The notes below the pieces were generated by a model. That model was not told where the DNA came from, did not search any database, and was given only the letters and a program-made list of their open reading frames with translations. This document shows positions 8,932-17,133 of a stretch of 64,000 nt of DNA, piece after piece. The stretch lies in NCBI RefSeq assembly GCF_000296775.1, contig NZ_AJLE01000009.1, forward strand, positions 57,567-121,566, given 5' to 3'. This DNA is from Sulfurovum sp. AR (GTDB lineage Bacteria; Campylobacterota; Campylobacteria; Campylobacterales; Sulfurovaceae). Every line of letters begins with the position of its first letter. The first letter of the stretch is position 1. Made by a program: the position numbers and the translations under genes.

Positions 8932-8934
8932 ATT

Positions 8935-10119
8935 TTGCCAAACCTTGCACTGAAATATCGTCCCAAAACACTCGATGCACTGATAGGTCAATCACATCTT
9001 TTAGGTGAGCATGCCATACTACGAAAGCTCATCACATCAGGTACCCTCTCCCATACTTTCTTTTACGGACCGCCAGGCTGCGGGAAAACAACGCTTGCAA
9101 GGGTGATCGCTACCCTTCTAGATAGACCTTTTTACGAGATGAATGCCACTACACTCAAAATCGAGGATCTTCGCAAGATCTTTAAAGAGTACACCAATGC
9201 CCTACAAAAACCTCTTATTTTCATCGATGAGGTCCATAGACTCAGCAAGAACCAGCAAGAAGTACTCTTGCCTTTTATGGAAAACCAGGCAGCCCTGATC
9301 ATAGGAGCCTCCACAGAGAACCCTTACTATTCACTTACTGCAGCGATGCGTTCCCGTTCTCATCTTTTTGCGCTCGAAGCGATCGATGAAACAGCGTTGC
9401 ATACCTATCTTGATACCATCATTCAACTTGAAGATATCAGCGTAGAAGAGGAGGCAAAAGAGTACCTTGTCTTTTCCAGTGGCGGCGATGTCCGTGCCAT
9501 GTTAAACCTGCTTGAAAGTGCAGCAGCTGTAGAAAGTCCTATCACATTACACACACTCAAACAGATACGTCCTCATGCCATGCAGGCAGGCAGTGCTGAA
9601 AGTGAAAGCCATTATGAACTCACCTCTGCGATGATCAAAAGTATCCGTGGTTCGGATATAGATGCCTCCATCTATTATCTTGCCAGATTGATCGACGGGG
9701 GAGAACCTGCAGAGTTCATCGCAAGACGCCTAGCCATTCTCGCCAGTGAGGATATAGGCAATGCCAACCCCCCTGCTCTCAATCTTGCCAGTTCCACACT
9801 TAACATTGTGAAACATATAGGGTATCCTGAAGCAAGGATCTCTCTTTCACAGCTGGTCATCTACCTCGCCTCATCGCCCAAGTCCAACAGTGCCTATATG
9901 GCGATCAACCATGCGCTTAAGGATATAGCAGCCGGAGAGATACACCCTATTCCATCCCATATTAAAACCCATGCAAAAAACTATCTCTATCCCCATGATT
10001 TTGGTGGCTGGGTCAAACAATCCTACCTTTCAGTACCCAAAAAATACTATGACACACAACAGATAGGTTTTGAAAAAACGCTTTGGCAATGGCATGAGAA
10101 AATAGTGCCTAAATCATAA
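8935..10119 (+). CDS. rarA: Replication-associated recombination protein RarA (MgsA), UUG start
   Basis: A 394-residue AAA+ ATPase of the clamp-loader clade acting at stalled forks. Walker A is GPPGCGKTT and Walker B is LIFIDEVHR; sensor 1 is in GASTENPYYS, and the C-terminal tetramerisation region includes DIGNANPPAL and HDFGGWVKQ. The only plausible start is TTG at 8935, giving PNLALKYRPKTLDALIGQ right at the normal family N-terminus; it lies 3 bases after the upstream stop, so translation is likely coupled. Length is slightly under that of E. coli RarA (447). Confidence 0.92.
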   Translation: MPNLALKYRPKTLDALIGQSHLLGEHAILRKLITSGTLSHTFFYGPPGCGKTTLARVIATLLDRPFYEMNATTLKIEDLRKIFKEYTNALQKPLIFIDEVHRLSKNQQEVLLPFMENQAALIIGASTENPYYSLTAAMRSRSHLFALEAIDETALHTYLDTIIQLEDISVEEEAKEYLVFSSGGDVRAMLNLLESAAAVESPITLHTLKQIRPHAMQAGSAESESHYELTSAMIKSIRGSDIDASIYYLARLIDGGEPAEFIARRLAILASEDIGNANPPALNLASSTLNIVKHIGYPEARISLSQLVIYLASSPKSNSAYMAINHALKDIAAGEIHPIPSHIKTHAKNYLYPHDFGGWVKQSYLSVPKKYYDTQQIGFEKTLWQWHEKIVPKS

Positions 10120-10145
10120 GACACATTTTTCACACATTTCTGTGC

Positions 10146-10151
10146 TATAAT
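10146..10151 (+). promoter_or_regulatory. Probable -10 element (GTGCTATAAT) for the lipoprotein pair
   Basis: TATAAT with an upstream TGC lies 31 bases before the ATG at 10183, after the rarA stop. It probably drives both glycine-zipper lipoprotein genes. Confidence 0.55.
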
Positions 10152-10182
10152 TCACACTATTTAATATAAAAAGGAAATTGAG

Positions 10183-10458
10183 ATGAAACGAAATATACTT
10201 AAGTATATGCTTGTATCCAGTACAAGTATTATCTTATTAAATGGTTGTACAGGTCAAGAAGTAGCACCTAACAATGCTACACAGACAGGCGCAGCTACCG
10301 GTGCTGTGGCAGGTGCAGTGATAGGATACAATACAGGTAGTGGCGGCGGAAAAAATGCTGCTGTAGGTGCGCTTATCGGTACAGCCCTTGGTGCGGGCAT
10401 AGGAAGTGCGGTGGACAGTAATAATCCAGAACCAGTAGAAACAGGCGGATGGCAATAG
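10183..10458 (+). CDS. Small glycine-zipper lipoprotein
   Basis: A 91-residue protein with a lipoprotein signal peptide (lipobox LLNGC, Cys22). Residues 35-80 form a glycine zipper of repeated GA.GA.AGAVIGY and GALIGTALGAGIG blocks that can make a packed transmembrane hairpin, like Rick_17kDa/SlyB-type outer-membrane lipoproteins. RBS AAAAGGA precedes the ATG. It is followed after 29 bases by a longer protein with the same zipper, so the two look like related, co-transcribed envelope proteins. Specific function unknown. Confidence 0.8.
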   Translation: MKRNILKYMLVSSTSIILLNGCTGQEVAPNNATQTGAATGAVAGAVIGYNTGSGGGKNAAVGALIGTALGAGIGSAVDSNNPEPVETGGWQ

Positions 10459-10487
10459 CCTGCATCTGATCATCAAAAGGAGATAAA

Positions 10488-11195
10488 ATGAAATTAACCA
10501 AACCAATATTTGCTGCTACATTAGCTGCTTTTATGCTTGGAGGATGTTACAATCAGCCAGGCCTAGTTCAAGATGAAAGTTACGATCGTACAAAAACAGG
10601 TGTAGCTGCCGGTGCTTTGGCAGGTTCTATGATAGGCTATAATACAGGTAAACATGATGCGAAAAGTGCCATCATAGGTGGTCTTTTAGGTGCTGCTGTA
10701 GGTGGAGCTATCGGCTACAATATGGACCAACAAGCTAATGAAGTTGCCCGTGCGCTAGGTACAGGTGTGAATAATGACCCTCTAGCAGCGCTTGATCCAC
10801 GTAGAGACATCGTTGTATCAAAATATAATAACTATGTAAAAATTATATTTAGAGATCGTATGATGTTTGCTACAGGATCATCTAAGCTACAGTCGAATGC
10901 AAGATATAAAGTACAAAAAGTCGCACAAGTTTTACGTAACTATCCTCAAACTGTTGTAGGTGTAGCAGGATTTACAGATAATGTAGGAAGCTACCAATAC
11001 AATCTTGGACTTTCACAAAGACGTGCAGCTACAGTCAGTGATATCCTTGCCGTGAATGGAAGACCCTACACAAAAGGATGTTCATACAATAAAGCCATCG
11101 CACCGAATAACTCTGCTGAAAATAGAGCACTTAACAGAAGAGTAGAAGTCTATCTTTATGCAGACAGAAACAGAATGTCTGATCCTTGCCGTTAA
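10488..11195 (+). CDS. OmpA-family lipoprotein with glycine zipper
   Basis: A 235-residue outer-membrane lipoprotein. The lipobox LGGC places the modified Cys at residue 20. A glycine-zipper segment (about 40-85, GVAAGALAGSMIGYNTG onwards) precedes a C-terminal OmpA-like peptidoglycan-binding domain (about 115-230) with VAGFTDNVGSYQYN and LSQRRAATVSDIL, and the Arg-rich NRALNRRVEVY end. This layout matches the YiaD type, tethering outer membrane to peptidoglycan. AAAGGAG lies just before the start. The zipper is shared with the upstream 91-aa gene. Confidence 0.87.
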   Translation: MKLTKPIFAATLAAFMLGGCYNQPGLVQDESYDRTKTGVAAGALAGSMIGYNTGKHDAKSAIIGGLLGAAVGGAIGYNMDQQANEVARALGTGVNNDPLAALDPRRDIVVSKYNNYVKIIFRDRMMFATGSSKLQSNARYKVQKVAQVLRNYPQTVVGVAGFTDNVGSYQYNLGLSQRRAATVSDILAVNGRPYTKGCSYNKAIAPNNSAENRALNRRVEVYLYADRNRMSDPCR

Positions 11196-11201
11196 CCTCG
11201 G

Positions 11202-11612
11202 CTATTTCAATAAGCTAAGCTCTCGCTTGGCTTGTTCTGCATTCATTTTACCAGAAAAGTATTGACTTTCCACACTATCGATAGAGGCAATAAGTTTCGC
11301 CTGTAATATCTCTCCTCTCAATCTCTCTTTTACAAATATTTTCATTTCAGAAAAATCAGGAAAAAGCTCTAAAAATTCTGCTTTTAACTTAGAATTATTC
11401 CATGCTTGCACCTGTACAGTTGCTGGTGTATCAGTCATATCGAGTATTTCCCGCCCTATACTGTCAACGGTTTGATACTGATCAAATTGGTGCTTTTGCT
11501 TATATTCTTCATTTTGGAATTTCTCATCTTCCTGGATATCACCTACGAAATTGGTGATAAAATAAAGGAACCCAATACCTATGACAATAAAGAAAAATAA
11601 ACTTTTGTCCAT
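11202..11612 (-). CDS. Unknown 136-residue membrane-anchored protein
   Basis: Not recognised. It has an N-terminal hydrophobic helix (about residues 5-24, SLFFFIVIGIGFLYFITNF) and a charged soluble remainder with predicted helix, including a FPDFSEMKIFVKERL segment. Most likely a single-span inner-membrane protein with a periplasmic or cytoplasmic domain. It converges on the OmpA-family gene, ending 6 bases from that stop. A GC-containing stem-loop (11212-11233, nine pairs with one G-T) lies within its C-terminal codons and might end transcription from the other strand. Confidence 0.6.
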   Translation of the reverse strand: MDKSLFFFIVIGIGFLYFITNFVGDIQEDEKFQNEEYKQKHQFDQYQTVDSIGREILDMTDTPATVQVQAWNNSKLKAEFLELFPDFSEMKIFVKERLRGEILQAKLIASIDSVESQYFSGKMNAEQAKRELSLLK

Positions 11613-11706
11613 ACTAAAATCCTAATTATTTATTTACGATGAAAAGTATACAATAATTTTTTATATATGTGAATTGTAGTTTTATTTTAAACCTAATTCA
11701 TACTCC

Positions 11707-11986
11707 ATGAAAATCCGTGAAGCGCTATTATCCTCGAAAGAAAAAAGAACAAATATGAAATAATGCGACAACAGCTCAAGAAAGAGTATGAAAAAGAGAT
11801 GAAAAAACTAGTATCATTTATGATATTAAACCACTCTCAAATGCATTTAAAGCCCTTTTTACCAATGTCACTAAGGATACCTATCCAGCAACAAAGAAAG
11901 CGATTTATGGATACTGTACAGCATGGAACAAAATTGATAGATCAGCAGAGTATTTGGCTAAAGAGACTATAAAGGCATCGATATAA
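11707..11986 (+). pseudogene. Decayed small gene with two apparent frameshifts
   Basis: In the 447-base stretch between the membrane-anchored protein gene and the tRNA operon, three short plus-strand frames run on from one another. The first starts MKIREALLSSKEK at 11707, the second continues MRQQLKKEYEKEMKK from 11763, and after an A-rich run (near 11804-11811) the third reads TSIIYDIKPLSNAFKALF and ends KETIKASI at 11986. The last piece has protein-like composition. Frame changes fall near 11757-11763 and in the poly-A run. No family is recognised; an island or phage remnant beside tRNA genes is possible. Confidence 0.35.
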
Positions 11987-12059
11987 CTTGAGAATAAAAT
12001 GTTAGCGAATAAATATCAGGATAATCATTGTGTGAGAATATGGATTATGAATTTGTAGA

Positions 12060-12144
12060 TGGTGCGGATGAGAGGACTCGAACCTCCACGCCGTAAAGCA
12101 CCAGATCCTAAGTCTGGCGTGTATACCAATTTCACCACATCCGC
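12060..12144 (-). tRNA. tRNA-Leu (anticodon TAG)
   Basis: An 85-nt cloverleaf on the minus strand with a long variable arm as expected for Leu. The acceptor arms are GCGGATG and CATCCGC, and the 3' CCA is encoded. The anticodon loop reads CTTAGGA. Last gene of the tRNA operon. Confidence 0.95.
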
Positions 12145-12177
12145 ATGTGATTGTTTTACTAAACAATAAAAAGTAAG

Positions 12178-12254
12178 TGGTACACCCGTCAGGATTCGAA
12201 CCTGAGACCGCTCGCTTAGAAGGCGAGTGCTCTATCCAGCTGAGCTACGAGTGC
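12178..12254 (-). tRNA. tRNA-Arg (anticodon TCT)
   Basis: A 77-nt cloverleaf including encoded CCA. Anticodon loop CTTCTAA gives TCT, reading AGA/AGG. The T-arm GGTTCGAATCC is intact. The acceptor stem begins GCACTCG and ends CGGGTGT, so base pair 1-72 is G-T. Confidence 0.95.
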
Positions 12255-12293
12255 AAACAATATAATAATAAATAACAAAGTTGATACATTAAA

Positions 12294-12370
12294 TGGTACG
12301 CCAGAGAGGACTCGAACCCCTAACCCTCAGATCCGAAGTCTGATGCTCTATCCAATTGAGCCACTAGCGC
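12294..12370 (-). tRNA. tRNA-Arg (anticodon TCG)
   Basis: A 77-nt cloverleaf with encoded CCA. Anticodon loop CTTCGGA gives TCG, reading CGN codons. The acceptor stem is GCGCTAG with CTGGCGT, and the T-arm is GGGTTCGAGTCC. Confidence 0.95.
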
Positions 12371-12406
12371 TTCATCATTCGGGTGGTTACCCTGTTTAAT
12401 TACCAA

Positions 12407-12483
12407 TGGGGTGGATGACGGGGCTCGAACCCGCGACACCCAGTGCCACAAACTGGTGCTCTACCAACTGAACTACATCCACC
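12407..12483 (-). tRNA. tRNA-His (anticodon GTG)
   Basis: A 77-nt tRNA counting the extra 5' G(-1) that pairs with discriminator C73, the His identity element. Anticodon loop TTTGTGG gives GTG. CCA is encoded. Acceptor arms are GTGGATG and CATCCAC. Confidence 0.95.
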
Positions 12484-12526
12484 ATAATTAAATGATTACT
12501 TATTATTATAACGTTAAATATCTAAA

Positions 12527-12603
12527 TGGTCGGAGTGAAAGGACTCGAACCTTCGACCCCCTGGTCCCAAACCAGGTGCGCTACCAGACTGCGCTACACT
12601 CCG
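12527..12603 (-). tRNA. tRNA-Pro (anticodon TGG)
   Basis: A 77-nt cloverleaf with encoded CCA; anticodon loop TTTGGGA gives TGG. Acceptor arms are CGGAGTG and CACTCCG, with the C1-G72 pair normal for bacterial tRNA-Pro. First gene of the operon. Confidence 0.95.
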
Positions 12604-12625
12604 TTACCTTATAAAAAGGAACGCA

Positions 12626-12654
12626 ATTATAGTCAAAAGGTTTCCATTTGTCAA
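12626..12654 (-). promoter_or_regulatory. Consensus sigma-70 promoter of the five-tRNA operon
   Basis: On the minus strand TTGACA (12654-12649) and TATAAT (12631-12626) are separated by 17 bases, a full consensus match. The -10 is 22 bases upstream of tRNA-Pro, and the order of transcription is Pro, His, Arg(TCG), Arg(TCT), Leu. A full -35 is rare among the other promoters seen in this window. Confidence 0.8.
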
Positions 12655-12724
12655 TAGATTTTGGAAAAAAAGTGAAAAATATGCATTTAATCACTAAATT
12701 AGAGGTACTTTAGGCGTTAATGAG

Positions 12725-12730
12725 TATAAT
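12725..12730 (+). promoter_or_regulatory. Probable -10 element for the alanine symporter gene
   Basis: TATAAT lies 28 bases before the ATG at 12759, in the spacer that also holds the divergent tRNA promoter. Confidence 0.5.
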
Positions 12731-12758
12731 GATTCAATCTTCGATACAGGGTTAACAT

Positions 12759-14228
12759 ATGAACAGTATATTTGAACAAATCAATAGTATTTTAGGCTCT
12801 TTTTTCTTCTTTGACATCTTTTTTGGCAAGATGGAAGAGACGAGTATGCCTTTCATCGTTGCATGGTTGATCGTAGGAGGGATTTTTCTTACTTTTCGTT
12901 TTGGTTTTATCAATGCACGCATGTTTGGTCATGCCTTTAAGATCATCACAGGTAAATATAAGACTGCTGACGATGTAGGGGAGATCACTCCTTTTCAGTC
13001 TTTGACAACCGCCCTATCCGCCACAGTTGGTCTGGGGAATATCGCAGGGGTTGCCATTGCCATAGCGGTAGGAGGCCCTGGCGCTACATTCTGGATGATC
13101 CTGGCAGGATTCTTTGGTATGACACTTAAATTTACAGAAGTGACCCTTGCACAGATCTATAGAGAGATAAGACCTGATGGACGTATCATGGGTGGAGCGA
13201 TGCAGTACCTTTCCATAGGACTTGCCTCTAAAGGATATATCAAACTGGGAAAAGTACTCGCTGTGATGTTTGCTGTACTTGCCATAGGAGGATCGTTGGG
13301 TGCGGGGAATGCATTCCAAACTTCACAGGCCATGGGTGCACTCTCAGAACGTATCCCTTTCTTTCAAGAGTATCCGATCATTTTCGGTCTGATCTTGGCA
13401 ACACTGGTAGGATTTGTCATTATCGGAGGTATTAAACGTATCGCCAGTACAGCAGAGAAGATCGTTCCTGTCATGGTATTTATCTATTTAGCTGCATCCT
13501 TATGGATACTGATCACAAATGCTTCTCAAGTACCTGCTGCGATCTTAACCATCTTTCATGAAGCCTTTGCTCCTACTGCCGTTGCAGGTGGTCTCATAGG
13601 TGTACTTGTACAAGGTTTTAAGCGTGCTGCCTTCTCAAGTGAAGCCGGTATAGGTTCTGCAGCCATTGTACACTCTACTGCCTCAGTCAAATACCCTGTC
13701 AGACAGGGGATGGTCGCACTGTATGAACCCTTTATAGATACCATCGTTATCTGTAGTATGACAGCGCTTGTGATCGTCACTACAGGTGTCTATGACCCTA
13801 GTGGAGAGTTTGCAAACCTCGTGGCTTCAAAACAGGGTGCAGCACTGACGGCAGCAGCCTATGGAACCGTCATTTCATGGTTCCCTGTGATCTTGTCATT
13901 CTCTATTGTACTTTTTGCTTTTTCCACGATGATCTCATGGTCTTATTATGGTGAGCGTTCTTGGACGTATCTGTTTGGAGAAAAATATACTCTGTTGTAT
14001 AAACTGATCTTTGTGTCATTTACAGTGATCTCATCCATAACCAGCGCTTCTACTCTGTTAGAATTCTCTGATCTTCTCATCTTGGGAATGGCCTTACCAA
14101 ACCTTATAGGGCTTTATATGCTGCAAGGTGTTGTTCACACAAATCTCAAAGCGTATCTTTCAAAATGGAAAAGTGGAGAGTTGGATAAAGAGTGTATAGA
14201 AAAAGGGGTTTGTGAACCTAAGTCGTAG
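12759..14228 (+). CDS. Alanine/glycine:sodium symporter (AGCS family)
   Basis: A 489-residue polytopic inner-membrane transporter of the AGCS (DagA/AlsT/YaaJ) family, expected to import Ala or Gly with Na+. Family motifs are clear: PFQSLTTALSATVGLGNIAGVA near residue 88, GPGATFWMILAGFFGMTLKF, LGAGNAFQ, and FKRAAFSSEAGIGSAAI near residue 290. About ten membrane segments are evident and length is usual for the family. The C-terminal end is short and polar. It converges on purM. The amino acid specificity cannot be assigned from sequence alone. Confidence 0.92.
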   Translation: MNSIFEQINSILGSFFFFDIFFGKMEETSMPFIVAWLIVGGIFLTFRFGFINARMFGHAFKIITGKYKTADDVGEITPFQSLTTALSATVGLGNIAGVAIAIAVGGPGATFWMILAGFFGMTLKFTEVTLAQIYREIRPDGRIMGGAMQYLSIGLASKGYIKLGKVLAVMFAVLAIGGSLGAGNAFQTSQAMGALSERIPFFQEYPIIFGLILATLVGFVIIGGIKRIASTAEKIVPVMVFIYLAASLWILITNASQVPAAILTIFHEAFAPTAVAGGLIGVLVQGFKRAAFSSEAGIGSAAIVHSTASVKYPVRQGMVALYEPFIDTIVICSMTALVIVTTGVYDPSGEFANLVASKQGAALTAAAYGTVISWFPVILSFSIVLFAFSTMISWSYYGERSWTYLFGEKYTLLYKLIFVSFTVISSITSASTLLEFSDLLILGMALPNLIGLYMLQGVVHTNLKAYLSKWKSGELDKECIEKGVCEPKS

Positions 14229-14253
14229 AGTATATGTAAGTTATTTTAAAAGA

Positions 14254-14272
14254 GAGATGGTCAAACCATCTC
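14254..14272 (-). terminator. Likely intrinsic terminator of purM
   Basis: GAGATGGT and ACCATCTC form an 8-bp stem with a 3-base loop overlapping the purM stop codon; on the minus strand it is followed by TCTTTTAAAATAA, a partly U-rich tail. It may also act on the converging symporter transcript. Confidence 0.5.
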
Positions 14273-15256
14273 CACACCCTTTTCACCTTTTTCAAGTGTA
14301 CCGATCACATAACCGTCTGTATTTTCAAGTACGGCATCGACATTTTCAGGGTCTACTACCCATACCATTCCTACACCCATGTTAAAGGCTCTGTACATCT
14401 CTTCTTCTTCCACATACTGGCTCATGAATTCAAAGATAGGCAGTACCCTGATACTCTCTTTGTTTACAATCGCTCTCATACCTTCTGGAAGGACTCTAGG
14501 AAGGTTTTCTACGATTCCTCCACCTGTGATGTGGGCTAAGGCTTTTACATACTGTTTATTGGCTTTATACTCTTTGACGTAGATACGTGTCGGTTCCAAC
14601 AGCGTCTCTACAAGCGGTTTGCCGTTAAAATCATCTTGGAGGCTCATACCCAACTTGTCAAAGAAAAGTTTTCTTACCAATGAATACCCGTTTGAATGCA
14701 CACCTGAACTCGGCATAGCAATGAGGACCTGTCCCTCTTTGACATTGGCTACCGTATCCATCTCTGAACGTTCTGCGATACCTACTGCAAATCCTGCAAG
14801 GTCAAAGTCATCATCCGAATACATACCTGGCATTTCTGCTGTTTCACCACCTACAAGGGCACATTCAGATCTACGACAACCCTCTGCGATACCCGCAACG
14901 ACATCTTTTGCATTCTCAGGAAGCAATTTACCTGTTGCATAGTAGTCCAGGAAGAACATCGGTGTACCGTTATTACAGATAAGATCATTCACACACATGG
15001 CTACAAGGTCAATACCTACGGTATCAAGTTTACCGCTCTCTATGGCAATTTTCAGCTTTGTTCCTACACCGTCTGTTGCAGAAAGGATCACTGGCTCTTT
15101 GTAACCCGTTGGCAGTGCATAGGCACCGGCAAATGAACCTATACCACCAATCACATTTTTATCGAAAGTAGATTTTACATCACTTTTGATCGCTTCTACA
15201 AACTCATTACCTGCATCGATATCTACACCGGCATCTTTATATGATATGTTTGACAT
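14261..15256 (-). CDS. purM: Phosphoribosylformylglycinamidine cyclo-ligase PurM
   Basis: A 331-residue AIR synthetase that closes FGAM to AIR with ATP in purine synthesis. It starts SNISYKDAGVDIDAGN, the family signature, then shows the ATP-binding DGVGTKLKIA, VNDLICNNGTPMFFLDY, the GGETAEMPGMY loop and HITGGGIVENLPR. Full family length. Its ATG shares one base with the stop of the upstream 74-aa membrane gene (TAATG), so the two are translationally coupled. A stem-loop overlaps its stop codon. Confidence 0.97.
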   Translation of the reverse strand: MSNISYKDAGVDIDAGNEFVEAIKSDVKSTFDKNVIGGIGSFAGAYALPTGYKEPVILSATDGVGTKLKIAIESGKLDTVGIDLVAMCVNDLICNNGTPMFFLDYYATGKLLPENAKDVVAGIAEGCRRSECALVGGETAEMPGMYSDDDFDLAGFAVGIAERSEMDTVANVKEGQVLIAMPSSGVHSNGYSLVRKLFFDKLGMSLQDDFNGKPLVETLLEPTRIYVKEYKANKQYVKALAHITGGGIVENLPRVLPEGMRAIVNKESIRVLPIFEFMSQYVEEEEMYRAFNMGVGMVWVVDPENVDAVLENTDGYVIGTLEKGEKGVEMV

Positions 15257-15480
15257 TAGTTATTGTCCTTTTCATTGGTTTCTTCACATTTACACGCAGG
15301 GAAGATCTTTTTAAGCATAATAAGCCCTGGACAGAAGCCTGTCAATCCTGCGATAACAAGCATGACCATCATGGCAAATTGCAAAATAAACGCAGCTGCA
15401 TACATGCCAGAACCGGCCAAACCCATCACAAAGCCCAGTATACTAGCCTGTATTAAACGTTGTATCTTTTCAGCACACAT
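15256..15480 (-). CDS. Small DUF2892-like membrane protein coupled to purM
   Basis: A 74-residue protein resembling the YgaP-type/DUF2892 inner-membrane domain: two hydrophobic helices (about 8-27 and 32-52) joined by a short Gly-rich turn, then GFCPGLIMLKKIFPACKC, the usual Cys-containing end of the family. The C-terminus is polar and acidic. Its stop overlaps the purM start by one base. The role is unknown; these domains sometimes accompany rhodanese or sulfur enzymes, but purM here is probably just a shared transcript. Confidence 0.72.
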   Translation of the reverse strand: MCAEKIQRLIQASILGFVMGLAGSGMYAAAFILQFAMMVMLVIAGLTGFCPGLIMLKKIFPACKCEETNEKDNN

Positions 15481-15521
15481 TTAAAGATCCTTATGAGAAA
15501 TTGGTCGTATTATATCTAATT

Positions 15522-15836
15522 TTAGCTGTTTAACTTCCGACCCAGCTTCTCCTCCACTGAACCTACTTTGTTACCCAGTCTGCCCACTGGACCATCACGC
15601 CAATCTATCTTGATAGAACTATAGACACGACCGCAATCCTTTTGAAGCTCTTCATAGGCTTTGTTAATCACAGCCAAAACCTCTTCCACGGTTTCACCCT
15701 CTATGATCGTACCCATAGGCGTAAGCTGGTACGCCAATCCGCTTTTATCTACAATATCCAATACCCTTGCTACAAAAGCACTTTTACTTTGGGTTTTTTC
15801 CGTAGGGAACATACTGAATTCTACTAATGCTGACAT
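15522..15836 (-). CDS. MTH1187-family (UPF0045) thiamine-binding protein
   Basis: About 104 residues from the ATG at 15836, which has AAGGA at a better distance than the ATG two codons upstream at 15842. The ferredoxin-like fold of the UPF0045/YkoF-like family is indicated by SALVEFSMFPT, the YQLTPMGTIIEGE motif (ligand site) and the SSIKIDWRDG strand. Members bind thiamine-type ligands; the physiological job is not settled. The end VEEKLGR is also typical. Separate transcription from the divergent FAD enzyme is likely. Confidence 0.85.
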   Translation of the reverse strand: MSALVEFSMFPTEKTQSKSAFVARVLDIVDKSGLAYQLTPMGTIIEGETVEEVLAVINKAYEELQKDCGRVYSSIKIDWRDGPVGRLGNKVGSVEEKLGRKLNS

Positions 15837-15887
15837 GGTCATCCTTATTCTTTTAATTTATTTTTAATGTTATAACAGATTATAGGT

Positions 15888-15893
15888 TATAAT
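15888..15893 (+). promoter_or_regulatory. Probable -10 element for the FAD oxidoreductase gene
   Basis: TATAAT in GGTTATAATCC lies 28 bases before the ATG at 15922. Confidence 0.5.
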
Positions 15894-15921
15894 CCAGCAT
15901 AGTTCGGGTTAAAGGATGAAA

Positions 15922-17133
15922 ATGGTGGATATGATCGTTGTAGGAGCGGGGGCTGCAGGACTAGTCGCTGCCATCACTTCTGCAAGAGCAGGACAGAAGG
16001 TACTCCTTCTGGAACAAAATACCAAAATCGGCAAAAAAATACTTGTTTCTGGTAACGGAAAATGCAACATAGGCAACAGATACATCACTTCACATCGCTT
16101 TCATGGAGAGAACCCTGATTTTATAGATGCCATGTTGAAAGGATATGACTTTCAAGTCGTAGAAAAGTTTTTCACATACCTGGGGCTTGAACTCATCGAA
16201 GGGAAAGAAGGAAAAATGTTTCCTATGTCATTGCAAGCGAGTTCCGTGGTTGAAATACTTGAGTATGAAGCTGAAAAAGCAGGTGTAGCGATACTCTGTG
16301 ACTCTGCAGTCACATCCATAAGCAAAGAAGAGGAAATTTTTACTGTAGAGACATCCCAGGGCACAAAGCGTTGTAAGAAACTCCTTTTGGCATCAGGTTC
16401 GCCTGCCGCACCGCAACTCGGAGGCTCAAACTCCGGATATGCCTTTGCCACAAAAATGGGCCACACTCTCATACCGCGTCACCCTGCTCTTGTACAACTC
16501 TGTTCGGATGAAACATGGGTAAAAACCTGTGCAGGAGTAAAAGTGGCTGGGATAGCGAAACTCTATGCAAATGGAGAGTACATCACAGAGAAAAAAGGTG
16601 ATCTACTTTTCACAAACTATGGAATCAGCGGGTTGGCCATTCTAGATCTTAGCCGAGAGGTCAGTACAAGGCTGGCAAATTATGACTATTGTGAGCTCAG
16701 TTTGGACCTCATGCCAGAACTAAGCAAAGAAAAGCTTACCAACCTACTGCTGAGCCGTATAAAAGAGGGAAGTGAAAAACCTATAGAACTATGGCTTCAC
16801 GGTGTCATCAACAAAAAACTCATCTCTATCATTTTAGAACAATCCAAGTGTAAAGCCAAACAAGAAAGTGACTTAAATAGAAAAGAGGTCAGTAAGCTGG
16901 TCTACACCCTTAAAAATCTAAAACTCTCCATAAACGATACTAAAGGTTTCAAAGGGGCAGAAGTCGCCACAGGCGGTGTCAATACCACTGAAATCAATCC
17001 GGAAACGATGGAATCAAAACTTGTAAAAAATCTCTATTTTGCAGGAGAGATACTCGATGTCGATGGAGACAGGGGAGGATTTAATTTTCACTTTGCCTGG
17101 GTGAGTGGGATGAGAGGAGGAAAAAATGTTTAA
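15922..17133 (+). CDS. BaiN/HI0933-family NAD(P)/FAD-dependent oxidoreductase
   Basis: About 403 residues. The start at 15922 is preferred over 15916 because AAAGG abuts the latter but is 6 bases from the former. The N-terminal Rossmann motif MIVVGAGAAGLVAA binds FAD, followed by KIGKKILVSGNGKCNIGN, the HI0933-family signature. ATGGVNTTEINPETMESK and LYFAGEILDVDGDRGGFN form the C-terminal FAD-contact region. Members are flavoproteins of poorly defined substrate. The downstream membrane gene overlaps its end by 8 bases. Confidence 0.9.
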   Translation: MVDMIVVGAGAAGLVAAITSARAGQKVLLLEQNTKIGKKILVSGNGKCNIGNRYITSHRFHGENPDFIDAMLKGYDFQVVEKFFTYLGLELIEGKEGKMFPMSLQASSVVEILEYEAEKAGVAILCDSAVTSISKEEEIFTVETSQGTKRCKKLLLASGSPAAPQLGGSNSGYAFATKMGHTLIPRHPALVQLCSDETWVKTCAGVKVAGIAKLYANGEYITEKKGDLLFTNYGISGLAILDLSREVSTRLANYDYCELSLDLMPELSKEKLTNLLLSRIKEGSEKPIELWLHGVINKKLISIILEQSKCKAKQESDLNRKEVSKLVYTLKNLKLSINDTKGFKGAEVATGGVNTTEINPETMESKLVKNLYFAGEILDVDGDRGGFNFHFAWVSGMRGGKNV

